A stretch of 64,000 nt of DNA from Desulfosporosinus shakirovi (GTDB lineage Bacteria; Bacillota; Desulfitobacteriia; Desulfitobacteriales; Desulfitobacteriaceae), in contig NZ_JAJDOO010000022.1 of assembly GCF_020595055.1 (NCBI RefSeq), forward strand, positions 1 to 64,000, read 5' to 3'. Under the pieces are notes generated by a model, which worked only from the letters and a program-made list of their open reading frames with translations, had not been told where the DNA came from and did no database searches. Of the stretch, positions 9,146-17,680 are shown one piece after another. How positions within the stretch are numbered: the stretch's first letter is position 1; each line of letters opens with the position of its first letter. The translations under genes were made by a program, and so were the position numbers.

Positions 9146-9978
9146 TGAATAAAACGATGTTTGCGAGCGATCTTGATCAAACCTTGATTTATTCATACCG
9201 ATCAATTATCAACGAAAAGGTTGAGGTACAAACCCATCCGGTTGAATGGTTCGAGGATCGATATATTTCTTATATGACTGAAAGCGCCCTAACTAAATTA
9301 CAGCGGATTTCTAAGGAATTTCTTTTCGTGCCAGTAACAACTCGAACTAAACTTCAATATCAGAGGATAAACTTACTTGATTATAACATTTCATATCAAT
9401 ACGCTGTAACTAGTAATGGCGGGACAATCTTTTATAACGGGATTGAAGATCGAGACTGGATGCGAAAAATTTCTGCTTCTAAAGATAATTGTTTGGAAGC
9501 GGAGGATCTCATCAGTAGGTTTAATGAAATAAGACATCCTTCATGGGTAAATCCGGATTCCGGTAAATTAGCGGATAACTTGTTTTTTTACTGTTTAATA
9601 GAACGTGAAAAAATTCCCATAACCGAGTTGGCAGCCTTTAAACTATGGGCGAAGGATAAAAACTGGGAGTTATCTATTCAAGGGAGAAAGCTTTATTTAG
9701 TTCCCATGAATGTCAATAAGAAGGCGGCTGTCCAATATATCAGAGCAAAAGAAGGGATTAACCTGGTTATAGCAGCGGGAGATTCTTTGCTGGATCTGGA
9801 TATGCTAAAAGCTGCAAATTTTGCTGTTGCACCAGCACATGGAGAATTGTATTCTCTTTATTCACAGAGAAATTCTGACTTGGAAATGATAAGATTTACT
9901 AAGAAAAGTGGAATTAAAGCTGGAGAAGAGATTTTAGATTATGTAGATGGTACCCTGTCCCCGAAATTGGTAGTATAA
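9142..9978 (+). CDS. HAD-superfamily phosphatase of the Ter cluster
   Basis: A 278-residue Cof/sucrose-phosphatase-like HAD hydrolase. Motif I is FASDLDQTLIYS (nucleophile Asp and acid/base Asp two residues on), motif II is VPVTTRT, motif III Lys is in VNKKAAV, and motif IV is AAGDSLLDLDML. The cap lies between the second and third motifs. The start overlaps the upstream stop (ATGATG at the TGA), showing translational coupling. HAD phosphatases are a recurrent member of the Ter biosynthetic module and would remove a phosphate from the pathway intermediate; the substrate is unknown. It ends the first Ter sub-operon. The 286 bases to the first terD gene are AT-rich and may contain a separate promoter. 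Confidence 0.8.
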   Translation: MMNKTMFASDLDQTLIYSYRSIINEKVEVQTHPVEWFEDRYISYMTESALTKLQRISKEFLFVPVTTRTKLQYQRINLLDYNISYQYAVTSNGGTIFYNGIEDRDWMRKISASKDNCLEAEDLISRFNEIRHPSWVNPDSGKLADNLFFYCLIEREKIPITELAAFKLWAKDKNWELSIQGRKLYLVPMNVNKKAAVQYIRAKEGINLVIAAGDSLLDLDMLKAANFAVAPAHGELYSLYSQRNSDLEMIRFTKKSGIKAGEEILDYVDGTLSPKLVV

Positions 9979-10264
9979 AATTCTTATTAATTGTAAAATA
10001 TATAATGGTAAACATTGGGTGGAGAGATAAATAACTATGTCATAATGAAGGTGATTAGTAATTAATGAATTATTAATTGCTGGGTGCAAAATATGTGAAA
10101 GTTATGTGAAACATTATGTTTTGGGTTTTTCCCCAAAGCTTTCCTGTGGTAAGATACAAGTATTCCATTATTTTCACATTTTGCTTTAAGAAATAAAGGA
10201 AAAAATAAAGAAGTAGAGAAGACAGATGATATAACACTTGGTATTTAAAAAAGGGGGATTCATA

Positions 10265-10882
10265 GTGGGAATTAATTTGCAAAAAGGGCAAAAAATTGAT
10301 TTAACAAAAGGAAATCCTGGCTTATCAAAAATCATGGTAGGCTTAGGATGGGATGAAGTATCGAAGTCGAAATCGGGAGGACTCCTTGGAGGTCTTTTTG
10401 GAGGGGGCAGCGGCGGAAGCGCTGCAATTGACTGTGATGCCTCAGCGATTCTTCTCGATGCCCAAGGTAAGCTTACTTCAAAGGATCGTTTGGTTTACTT
10501 TGGTAATCTGCAAAGTGGTGACAAAAGCGTAAAACATACTGGAGATAACCTTACGGGTGCTGGAGATGGAGACGATGAACAAATAAATGTAGAACTAAGC
10601 AGTGTCCCTAGCAGCGTTGAAAAGATAGTTTTTGTCGTTAATATTTATGATTGCGTGAAACGTAAACAAGACTTTGGACTCATTGCTAATGCCTTCATTA
10701 GAGTGGTCAATCCAGTTAATGGGCAAGAATTTTGTCGGTTTAATTTAACTGAAAGTTATGCTGGTAAAACTAGCTTAGTGGTTGCAGAAGTTTATCGTCA
10801 CAGCAATGAGTGGAAATTCGCCGCTATTGGTGAAGGTACGACTGATGCATCCCTAAGTGAACTTATTCGTCGATATCAATAG
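10265..10882 (+). CDS. TerD-family protein with glycine-rich insertion
   Basis: The most divergent of three tandem TerD paralogues (206 residues from GTG 10265, which has AAGGGGGA at good spacing; an upstream in-frame start lacks one). TerD proteins bind calcium and take part in tellurite, phage and oxidative stress responses, often near the membrane. This copy begins with the usual [16 protein letters not shown] and keeps GAGDGDDE. In the first calcium loop, however, the D-F-D-L-D-A-S of its neighbours is replaced by a glycine/serine linker (residues ~37-56, repeated GG and LLGG/LFGG) leading into IDCDAS. Two of the loop acids are therefore lost. Calcium affinity or partner choice probably differs (inference). 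Confidence 0.85.
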   Translation: MGINLQKGQKIDLTKGNPGLSKIMVGLGWDEVSKSKSGGLLGGLFGGGSGGSAAIDCDASAILLDAQGKLTSKDRLVYFGNLQSGDKSVKHTGDNLTGAGDGDDEQINVELSSVPSSVEKIVFVVNIYDCVKRKQDFGLIANAFIRVVNPVNGQEFCRFNLTESYAGKTSLVVAEVYRHSNEWKFAAIGEGTTDASLSELIRRYQ

Positions 10883-10911
10883 TTTGAAAAAATATTAAGG
10901 GGGATAATAAA

Positions 10912-11490
10912 ATGGCGATTAGTTTACAAAAAGGACAAAAAGTGGATCTTACTAAATCAAATCCGGGTCTTACAAAAATTATTATTGGTCTGGGCTGGGA
11001 TGTCAACAAGTATGATGGCGGAAAAGATTTTGATTTAGATGCCTCTGTATTTTTGTTAAATCCCGAAGGAAAAGTCACAGATGAAAAGAACTTTGTCTTT
11101 TTTAACAACCCAAAGAGTCCCGATAATTCAGTGACACATACCGGCGACAATCGTTCGGGTGCTGGTGACGGGGATGATGAGCAAATCAAAGTTGACTTAG
11201 CACTCGTATCAAGTAGTGTATCTAAGGTCACCTTTGCGATTACAATTCATGAAGCTCAAGAACGCAGTCAAAACTTTGGGCAAGTTTCTAACGCTTATGT
11301 ACGAGTTTTAAGCGAAGCATCGGGCGAAGAGTTAATTCGTTACGATCTTGGGGAAGACTTCTCAGTTGAGACAGCCGTTGTGGTGGGCGAGCTTTATCGG
11401 AATAATGCAGAGTGGAAGTTTAATGCCATCGGCAGCGGTTACCAAAACGGCTTAGCCGGGTTGTGTAAAGATTTCGGACTAGACGTATAA
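10912..11490 (+). CDS. terD: TerD-family calcium-binding stress protein
   Basis: A typical 192-residue TerD protein. It has [17 protein letters not shown] at the start, the calcium loop [12 protein letters not shown] near residue 43, [10 protein letters not shown] near residue 84, and the conserved [12 protein letters not shown] and [12 protein letters not shown] blocks. It starts at ATG 10912 behind AAGGGGG and lies 29 bases after the preceding paralogue, so the two are co-transcribed. The protein is nearly identical in plan to the copy at 11633 and has no signal peptide. Known family role: the tellurium/stress Ter system; the specific signal sensed here is not known. After it, 11491-11632 contains short purine-rich repeats (GAGGTC-type) and no gene. 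Confidence 0.9.
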   Translation: MAISLQKGQKVDLTKSNPGLTKIIIGLGWDVNKYDGGKDFDLDASVFLLNPEGKVTDEKNFVFFNNPKSPDNSVTHTGDNRSGAGDGDDEQIKVDLALVSSSVSKVTFAITIHEAQERSQNFGQVSNAYVRVLSEASGEELIRYDLGEDFSVETAVVVGELYRNNAEWKFNAIGSGYQNGLAGLCKDFGLDV

Positions 11491-11632
11491 GGCGGAGGTC
11501 AGAAGCCAGAGGTCGGATAGGTAATAGCTGTAGTTTCTTCTGAAGATTTGATATCAAGCTTTAGTCAATTGGTTTTCTGACTTTAACTTTGATATAAAGA
11601 TATGTCCTAAATGAATAATAAGAGGTGTTTTT

Positions 11633-12217
11633 ATGGCAGTCATTAGTCTTCAAAAAGGACAAAAGATTGACTTAACTAAGGGGAACCCTGGTCTAACGAA
11701 GATCATTGTCGGATTGGGTTGGGATACCAACAAGTATTCTGGCGGGTCAGATTTTGACTTGGATGCCTCGGTGTTCTTACTTGACAAAAACGGTAAAGCC
11801 GGCGGTATTGAAGATTTCATATATTACAACAATCTCGTTGGGGGTAACGGATCAGTACAACATACTGGGGACAATCTTACTGGAGCAGGTGATGGGGATG
11901 ATGAACAAGTTAATGTTGATCTGGCCACTGTACCTGCACATGTGGAAAAAATTGCCTTTACTGTTACAATTCATGATGCCGCACAAAGATCGCAGAACTT
12001 TGGCCAAGTATCGAATGCTTTTGTGCGCGTTATCAACGAAACTAACGGACAAGAAGTCATGCGGTATGATTTAGGCGAAGATTTCTCGGTTGAAACAGCA
12101 CTTGTAGTATGCGAGCTCTATCGTCACCAAGGAGAATGGAAGTTTAATGCTATTGGCAGTGGTTTCTCAGGGGGACTGGCTGCCCTTTGCGCAAACTATG
12201 GTTTACAAGTAGGTTAA
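11633..12217 (+). CDS. terD: TerD-family calcium-binding stress protein
   Basis: Third TerD paralogue, 194 residues, beginning at ATG 11633 behind AGAGGTG. It has both calcium-coordinating stretches ([12 protein letters not shown] and [10 protein letters not shown]) and the [12 protein letters not shown] and [11 protein letters not shown] blocks. Visual comparison shows it is much closer to the 10912 copy than either is to the 10265 copy, suggesting a recent duplication of that pair. A terminator follows directly, so this is the last gene of the Ter island. No TerC, TerB or TerY gene is present in the window, so the membrane partner must be encoded elsewhere or be absent. Confidence 0.9.
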   Translation: MAVISLQKGQKIDLTKGNPGLTKIIVGLGWDTNKYSGGSDFDLDASVFLLDKNGKAGGIEDFIYYNNLVGGNGSVQHTGDNLTGAGDGDDEQVNVDLATVPAHVEKIAFTVTIHDAAQRSQNFGQVSNAFVRVINETNGQEVMRYDLGEDFSVETALVVCELYRHQGEWKFNAIGSGFSGGLAALCANYGLQVG

Positions 12218-12232
12218 AATGCATATATTAAG

Positions 12233-12263
12233 AGACGCATCCATTATTTGGGTGCGTCTTTTT
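12233..12263 (+). terminator. terminator of the terD genes
   Basis: AGACGCATCC (12233-12242) pairs with GGGTGCGTCT (12250-12259, one G-U) and runs into a T tract ending at 12263. Confidence 0.85.
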
Positions 12264-12536
12264 CATAGTCGTTAACCAAAGAGACGTTCCGGTAAATGTT
12301 AGAAGACTTGAGGAAAAGGATTTGCAAATATCTTAGGAAGCTAGTCTTAAAAATGTTAATAACATAGGGGATTTAGATGTTATACGCTTAAAAACGACGG
12401 AATATTATGATTTTAGGTTTAGAAGGCCATTTTTGCTGATTGATCTTTATGAAGTTGTTGCTTATGATTAAATTCACGTTATCTTCTAATATTAGGGATA
12501 ATATATTAATTTATACAATTCGGAAGGGGGGTAGAA
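12264..12536. other. gene-less stretch before the hydrogenase operon
   Basis: No intact gene. In the plus frame starting at 12270, about 65 codons are open except for one stop, and the second part reads like protein (RLKTTEYYDFRFRRPFLLID). It has no start or ribosome site, so it may be the remains of a gene. The hydrogenase promoter must lie here, but no clear -35/-10 or -24/-12 pair was recognised. Confidence 0.3.
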
Positions 12537-14588
12537 ATGCCAGTATCTGCTGAATCATTATTTGTATTTATGTTAGGGTCTCTGTTATTAGGAGCCATAC
12601 TCTCTTATGTCCTGCAAAAGAAACCACACATAAGCATTTTTATGGGCTATTCCTTTGCCAGTATGGCTAGTCTGTCTGGTCTGATTTTAGGTCCGACACT
12701 TTTATTGTCTGAGCGCTCGTTAGAAATAATTTTGCCTTGGTCAATTTTTGGGACTGCCCTTCAATTTACGGTTGATCCTTTAACCGCGTTTTTTATCACT
12801 GTTATCTCGGTCCTCGGTCTATCGGCGTCTGTCTTTTCTTATGGCTATGCCAGAGCTTATATAGGCAAACAAAATGTAGGACTTTTAGGGTTGTTTTATA
12901 ACCTTTTTATCTTCTCGATGTTAGCTCTAGTGTCAAGCAGTAATACATTTATGTTTCTGCTTTTTTGGGAGATAATGTCGCTGGTGTCTTATTTCTTGGT
13001 AGTATTTGAACATCAGGATTATCGAGTTCGCCGGGCTGGTTTCATTTATATAGTGATGACACATATTGGCACAGCGTTTCTAATTATTGCATTTTTAATT
13101 TTATACAATGAGACAGGCAGTTATCTTCTTTTTAGTCAATACGCTGGTGTATCCCAAAGTCTTTCCCCAACGATGAAATCTGTTATCTTTATTCTAGTCA
13201 CTCTTGGATTTGGGACTAAAGCAGGGATTGTACCTTTACATATTTGGTTACCGAAGGCTCATCCTGCTGCTCCAAGCAATGTTTCGGCCCTAATGTCCGG
13301 AATAATGCTAAAAACAGCGATTTATGGATTTATTAGAATCACCTTTGGGGTCTTAGGTACAGGTCCTCTTTGGTGGGGGGGATTAATCCTCATTATTGGG
13401 GCAGTGTCTGCCTTACTGGGGGTTATGTATGCCTTAATGGAGCATGATATTAAAGGCTTGTTGGCCTACCATAGCGTAGAGAATATCGGAATTATTTTAT
13501 TGGGTATCGGCTCCGCTCTTATTTTTGTAAGCGATGGCAGCCATCATCTTGCGATGATCGGTTTGACGGCGGGCTTGTTTCATACGTTCAATCATGCGGT
13601 TTTCAAAGGGTTACTCTTTTTAGGAGCCGGAGCGGTTCATTATGCGACACATACAAGAGACATAGAAGAAATGGGTGGGCTTTTAAAAAGAATGCCATGG
13701 ACGGGATTCTTTTTTCTTATTGGGTCGATTTCAATCTCCGCTATCCCTCCTTTCAATGGTTTTGCCAGCGAGTGGATGACTTTCCAATCATTATTGGGGT
13801 TGGGTACGGCGAATCTGGGAGCGGGTATTAATATTATGGGGCCGATTCTGGCAGCTGCTTTAGCCTTAACTGGTGCTCTGGCCGCTGCCTGTTTTGTCAA
13901 AGCCTTTGGGATTATGTTTCTTGCCTTACCTCGCAGTGCCAAGGCTGAAAAAGCTAAAGAAGTACCTCGAACAATGCTGGTTGGCATGGGTCTATTAGCT
14001 TCATTATGCTTTCTCTTTGGGGTTGTGCCTTCTTTGGTTATTGACCTATTAAGTCCTGTTACGGCTAGCCTCCTTAGTGTAGTAACGATTCAGATGGGCG
14101 GGTATGACTGGCTGGCCATTACTTCGATTATCGAGCAGGGGACAGTTCTTGGTGCCACTTCCATATCCCCTGTAATTATGCTGGCTGTTCTGATGTTATG
14201 TGCCTTGTTGGTCTATCTGATTTTCACTAGATTTGGCAAGTTTAGAAAGACTCGAATTGATGAAACCTGGAATTGCGGGGTAGCTCAAACTTCTAACATG
14301 GAGTATACTGCCACCTCTTTTTCTAAACCTATCCGAATCATGTTTCGAGCAATATTTCGGCCAACTAGAAAAATCGAAAAAGAATATGTCCTTAAACCCT
14401 ATTTTACCAGTCGTATCAAATATAAAGGGGGCATTAAACCCTTTTTTGAAGATACTCTTTACAGACCTCAATTTAGATTTTTCTTAAAATTAGCAAATAA
14501 ATTTACTGTATTACAATCCGGAAGTATTCAGCTTTATTTATCGTATATCTTTGTTACCTTGGTTGTATTGCTTATTTTTGCCAGATAG
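12537..14588 (+). CDS. hyfB: group 4 [NiFe] hydrogenase membrane subunit, HyfB/HycC type
   Basis: A 683-residue integral membrane protein of the NuoL/MrpA antiporter family with ~15 hydrophobic helices. The conserved antiporter core reads GFGTKAGIVPLHIWLPKAHP (Lys and His in the proton path), followed by EHDIKGLLAYHSVENIG and TFNHAVFKGLLFLGAG. The C-terminal hydrophilic stretch (DETWNCGVAQTSNMEYTATSF) is diagnostic for HycC/HyfB rather than respiratory NuoL. It starts at ATG 12537 behind AAGGGGGG and heads a six-gene unit ending at 20006. Known role: a proton/ion-translocating arm that anchors the hydrogenase module. With the HyfF-like gene at 16217 the complex has two antiporter-like subunits, as in Hyf-type rather than Ech-type enzymes. 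Confidence 0.85.
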   Translation: MPVSAESLFVFMLGSLLLGAILSYVLQKKPHISIFMGYSFASMASLSGLILGPTLLLSERSLEIILPWSIFGTALQFTVDPLTAFFITVISVLGLSASVFSYGYARAYIGKQNVGLLGLFYNLFIFSMLALVSSSNTFMFLLFWEIMSLVSYFLVVFEHQDYRVRRAGFIYIVMTHIGTAFLIIAFLILYNETGSYLLFSQYAGVSQSLSPTMKSVIFILVTLGFGTKAGIVPLHIWLPKAHPAAPSNVSALMSGIMLKTAIYGFIRITFGVLGTGPLWWGGLILIIGAVSALLGVMYALMEHDIKGLLAYHSVENIGIILLGIGSALIFVSDGSHHLAMIGLTAGLFHTFNHAVFKGLLFLGAGAVHYATHTRDIEEMGGLLKRMPWTGFFFLIGSISISAIPPFNGFASEWMTFQSLLGLGTANLGAGINIMGPILAAALALTGALAAACFVKAFGIMFLALPRSAKAEKAKEVPRTMLVGMGLLASLCFLFGVVPSLVIDLLSPVTASLLSVVTIQMGGYDWLAITSIIEQGTVLGATSISPVIMLAVLMLCALLVYLIFTRFGKFRKTRIDETWNCGVAQTSNMEYTATSFSKPIRIMFRAIFRPTRKIEKEYVLKPYFTSRIKYKGGIKPFFEDTLYRPQFRFFLKLANKFTVLQSGSIQLYLSYIFVTLVVLLIFAR

Positions 14589-14599
14589 GAGGGGATTAT

Positions 14600-15547
14600 G
14601 TGCTTAGAGAAGCAGCTGTCGGTGCTTACCAAATGCTCTTGATTGTATTATTTGCACCTTTACTCACAGGAATAATCAAGAAGACCAAGGCTTTTTTTCA
14701 AACGCGTAAGGGGCCTAGAGTTTTTCAACCTTATTATGATCTTTATAAGTATATGCAAAAAGAGTCGGTGGTATCAGAACATGCTTCATGGATTTTTAGA
14801 GTAACTCCTCATATTTATCTCGCTTCGATGTTAACGGCAGCCGCAATAGTTCCGGTAGTAGCAACTAAAAGCTTTTTAGACTTCACTGGAGATCTCATTC
14901 TTATCATTTACCTCTTCGCTCTTGCTCGGTTTTTCTTGGCTCTGGCAGGTTTAGATGCCGGAAGCGCCTTTGGCGGAATGGGCAGCAGCAGGGAAATGGC
15001 CGTTGCCGCGATCTCAGAGCCAGCGTTCATGTTGCCGCTCTTTACTATGGCAGTTGCTGCGGGGACGACAAACCTGACGGGAATTGTAGAAAGTGTTATC
15101 AATGGCGGAGAGGGGGTCTTAACCCTCGCTCATCTAATGTCCTTTGTGGCTCTGTTTATTGTGGCTGTTGCGGAAACCGGGCGAATTCCCGTCGATAATC
15201 CAGATACTCATTTAGAGTTAACCATGATCCATGAAGGCATGATGTTGGAATACTCAGGTAAGAATCTGGCGTTGCTGTCAGTGGCGGTATCTATTAAACA
15301 ATTGCTGATCTTTACATTGCTGGTTAATATCTTTTTTCCATGGGGAATAGCTTCCGCCTTTGGGATAGGAGCTTTGATTTTCGGCAGCCTGGTGTTTATT
15401 TTAAAAGTAACAGTCATAGGCATAATCATGGCCATTGTAGAAACTTCTTTCGCTAAAACCAGGTTATTCAAGGTACCTGATTTACTCCTGGGATCTTTTT
15501 TTATAGGCTTAATAGGACTCGTTTCTAAGTTTGTGTTCAGGGGGTAA
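14600..15547 (+). CDS. hyfC: group 4 hydrogenase membrane subunit, NuoH-like (HyfC/HycD)
   Basis: A 315-residue membrane protein of the NuoH/HycD family with about eight helices. Landmarks are FQTRKGPRVFQPYYDLYKYM near the N-terminus, GMGSSREMAVAAISEPAFML in the middle, and VAETGRIPVDNPDTHLELTM, the acidic loop that faces the hydrogenase small subunit and forms part of the ion path. It starts at GTG 14600, directly behind AGGAGGGG and 11 bases after hyfB; the overlapping ATG at 14598 is out of frame. It is the most reliable marker that the complex is membrane bound. There is no sign of truncation. Confidence 0.88.
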   Translation: MLREAAVGAYQMLLIVLFAPLLTGIIKKTKAFFQTRKGPRVFQPYYDLYKYMQKESVVSEHASWIFRVTPHIYLASMLTAAAIVPVVATKSFLDFTGDLILIIYLFALARFFLALAGLDAGSAFGGMGSSREMAVAAISEPAFMLPLFTMAVAAGTTNLTGIVESVINGGEGVLTLAHLMSFVALFIVAVAETGRIPVDNPDTHLELTMIHEGMMLEYSGKNLALLSVAVSIKQLLIFTLLVNIFFPWGIASAFGIGALIFGSLVFILKVTVIGIIMAIVETSFAKTRLFKVPDLLLGSFFIGLIGLVSKFVFRG

Positions 15548-15552
15548 TTTAC

Positions 15553-16212
15553 GTGGAAATGCAAAATTATCAGGGCCTCGTTGATTTCTTAATAGAGCTT
15601 GTTTTGGCAACTGTCTTTTTAATCATTATTGCCCGCCGGTTTAATAATGTGATTATGGCGGTGATTATCCAAGGAGTTTTACTAGGGGTTTTATGTATTA
15701 CCTTGGGATGGGCGACTGGAAATTATGAGATGTATATCGCTGCGTTATTAACCTTAGTGGTGAAAGCGGGAATAATTCCCTTTGTGCTAAATAAAGCTGT
15801 CCATAAAGTGGCAATCAACAGGGTGGTAGAATCCTTTCTAAGCTTGAAACTAATGTTGTTGTTTGCCTTTTGTCTCGTTTTCACATCGTATTTAGTGACT
15901 GGGCAAGTCATTGGAAAAGGATCAGGTCTTATTCACGAGGCGTTGCCGGCTGCCATTTCCATGATGCTGATTGGGTTGTTTCTCATGATAAATCTAAAGT
16001 TCCCAATTATGCAAATCGTGGGCTTAGTTGTCATAGAAAATGGAATCTTTTTGGCTGGGATAGGTACAACCCATGGTATGCCTTTGGTTGTTGAGCTGGG
16101 AATCTTCATGGATATTTTAGTAGGTGTTTTAATCATGGGTGTGCTAGTGTTCCAAATTAATAGGAGCTTTGACACGATTGACACAAAAAATTTAAGGAAT
16201 TTACGGGGTTGA
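15553..16212 (+). CDS. hyfE: hydrogenase membrane subunit HyfE-like (NuoK-related)
   Basis: A 219-residue protein with six to seven hydrophobic helices. The C-terminal half (MLIGLFLMINLKFPIMQIVG, then GIFLAGIGTTHGMPLVVELG and DILVGVLIMGVLVFQI) matches the HyfE family, which carries a NuoK-like unit. The GTG start lies five bases after the hyfC stop with GGGGG at the junction, indicating coupled translation. Family role: a small membrane subunit bridging the antiporter arms; it has no cofactor. Its presence, with two antiporter-like subunits, points to a Hyf-type architecture rather than a minimal Hyc/Ech one. Confidence 0.8.
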   Translation: MEMQNYQGLVDFLIELVLATVFLIIIARRFNNVIMAVIIQGVLLGVLCITLGWATGNYEMYIAALLTLVVKAGIIPFVLNKAVHKVAINRVVESFLSLKLMLLFAFCLVFTSYLVTGQVIGKGSGLIHEALPAAISMMLIGLFLMINLKFPIMQIVGLVVIENGIFLAGIGTTHGMPLVVELGIFMDILVGVLIMGVLVFQINRSFDTIDTKNLRNLRG

Positions 16213-16216
16213 TTGT

Positions 16217-17680
16217 ATGCCGCTGATTTTACTTGCTCTACCCTTGGGTATAGCTCTCTTAAGCATGATGGTTTCGAATCGAAGACTATTAGGGGCTATC
16301 AGTATAGTGGGCTCTGGGATGACCGTCTTAACAGCATTACTCATTGCTCGACAGGTTTTTGCCGGCTCTAGTGTGGTTTGGGGTCAATTTATCGTTATTG
16401 ATGCACTAAGTGCTTTAATTCTTTGTCTGGTCGCCATTATTGGGTTGATGGTTGCTTTGTACTCTGTAGGTTATCTTGCTCATGATATTAGAATTGGGGA
16501 GTTTTCAGAAACTCGAGTCAAATGGTATTATTTTTGGATGTATATCTTTGTATTTACCATGTTTCTCGCGCTAGTATCTGCAAACCTGGGCATCATGTGG
16601 GTAGCTGTCGAAGGGACGACGCTTGCTACTGCTTTATTAGTAGGTTTTTACAACAAGAAGAATTCTTTGGAAGCTGCCTGGAAGTACATTATCATTTGTA
16701 CAGTAGGCATTATTTTTGCCTTGTTCGGAACCCTCCTTTTGCATTATGCTGCTGTTTCAGTGACTGGCGAAAGCGGTTCTTTGGATTGGCAGACTCTGAG
16801 GCAGGTCGCCGAACGACTGGATCCGATGTTGCTTAAACTAGCCTTCATTTTTGCCTTAGTGGGCTTTGGGACAAAGGTTGGTTTAGCGCCTATGCATACT
16901 TGGTTGCCTGACGCTCACAGCCAAGCTCCTTCTCCCATCAGTGCAATGCTTTCAGGAGTGCTTTTAAATTGTGCCTTTTATAGTATTGTTCGCTTTCACT
17001 TGGTTGTTTCCGAATCCCTGGGGCCGCAGTTCTCATCGAATTTAATTTTAATCTTTGGTGTAGTATCAATTTCCGTTGCCTTACCCTTTATTCTTATTCA
17101 GCATGACATTAAGAGGTTGCTCGCTTACTCAAGTATTGAGCATATGGGAATTATCGCTGTTGCAGTAGGCTTTGGAAGTAAATTTGCCTTGTATGGTGCT
17201 TTCCTACACATGATTAATCATGCCTTGACCAAATCATCACTCTTTTTCATTGCGGGTAATGTTAGTCAACATTATCACACCAAAAGGATTCTTAGAATAA
17301 AAGGATTACTTAAAACAATGCCCGTAACAGGTCCGGCCTTAATGATTGGGGGCTTAGCAATCGCTGGAGCGCCTCCATTTAGTATTTTTACCAGCGAATT
17401 TATAATTCTTAGTTCAGGTTTTGCTCAAGGGAGGTACGCGGTTACAAGTTTAATCTTAATCTTAATTACGTTAATCTTTACGGGATTTATTTATGCGATT
17501 AGCAAGATGGCTTTTGGGACACCGCCGAGCAGGGTTAAGGTGGGCGAGGATGGGAAATTCGGCAATGCCCTTATTCTGATTTCACTAGTGCCTGTAGTTG
17601 TTTTCGGGGTATACATCCCAGGATTTATCGAAGACATTCTGCAACAGGTAACGACCGTGTTTATAGGGGGGAACCAGTGA
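16217..17680 (+). CDS. hyfF: hydrogenase antiporter-like subunit HyfF type (NuoN/MrpD family)
   Basis: A 487-residue membrane protein of the proton-conducting antiporter family, ~14 helices. The signature region reads GFGTKVGLAPMHTWLPDAHS, then QHDIKRLLAYSSIEHMGI and HMINHALTKSSLFFIAGNVS, carrying the key Lys/His residues. An earlier acidic residue lies in MWVAVEGTTLATALLVGFYN. It is the second antiporter-like arm of the complex. It starts at ATG 16217 four bases after hyfE, with a weak ribosome site, and its stop overlaps the start of the large-subunit gene. The sequence predicts ion pumping coupled to hydrogen evolution or uptake; whether H+ or Na+ is carried cannot be told. Confidence 0.85.
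   Translation: MPLILLALPLGIALLSMMVSNRRLLGAISIVGSGMTVLTALLIARQVFAGSSVVWGQFIVIDALSALILCLVAIIGLMVALYSVGYLAHDIRIGEFSETRVKWYYFWMYIFVFTMFLALVSANLGIMWVAVEGTTLATALLVGFYNKKNSLEAAWKYIIICTVGIIFALFGTLLLHYAAVSVTGESGSLDWQTLRQVAERLDPMLLKLAFIFALVGFGTKVGLAPMHTWLPDAHSQAPSPISAMLSGVLLNCAFYSIVRFHLVVSESLGPQFSSNLILIFGVVSISVALPFILIQHDIKRLLAYSSIEHMGIIAVAVGFGSKFALYGAFLHMINHALTKSSLFFIAGNVSQHYHTKRILRIKGLLKTMPVTGPALMIGGLAIAGAPPFSIFTSEFIILSSGFAQGRYAVTSLILILITLIFTGFIYAISKMAFGTPPSRVKVGEDGKFGNALILISLVPVVVFGVYIPGFIEDILQQVTTVFIGGNQ

Noticed and set aside
12852-14471. Long antisense frames under the hydrogenase membrane genes
   Set aside because: Shadows of membrane-protein codon use; no starts with ribosome sites.
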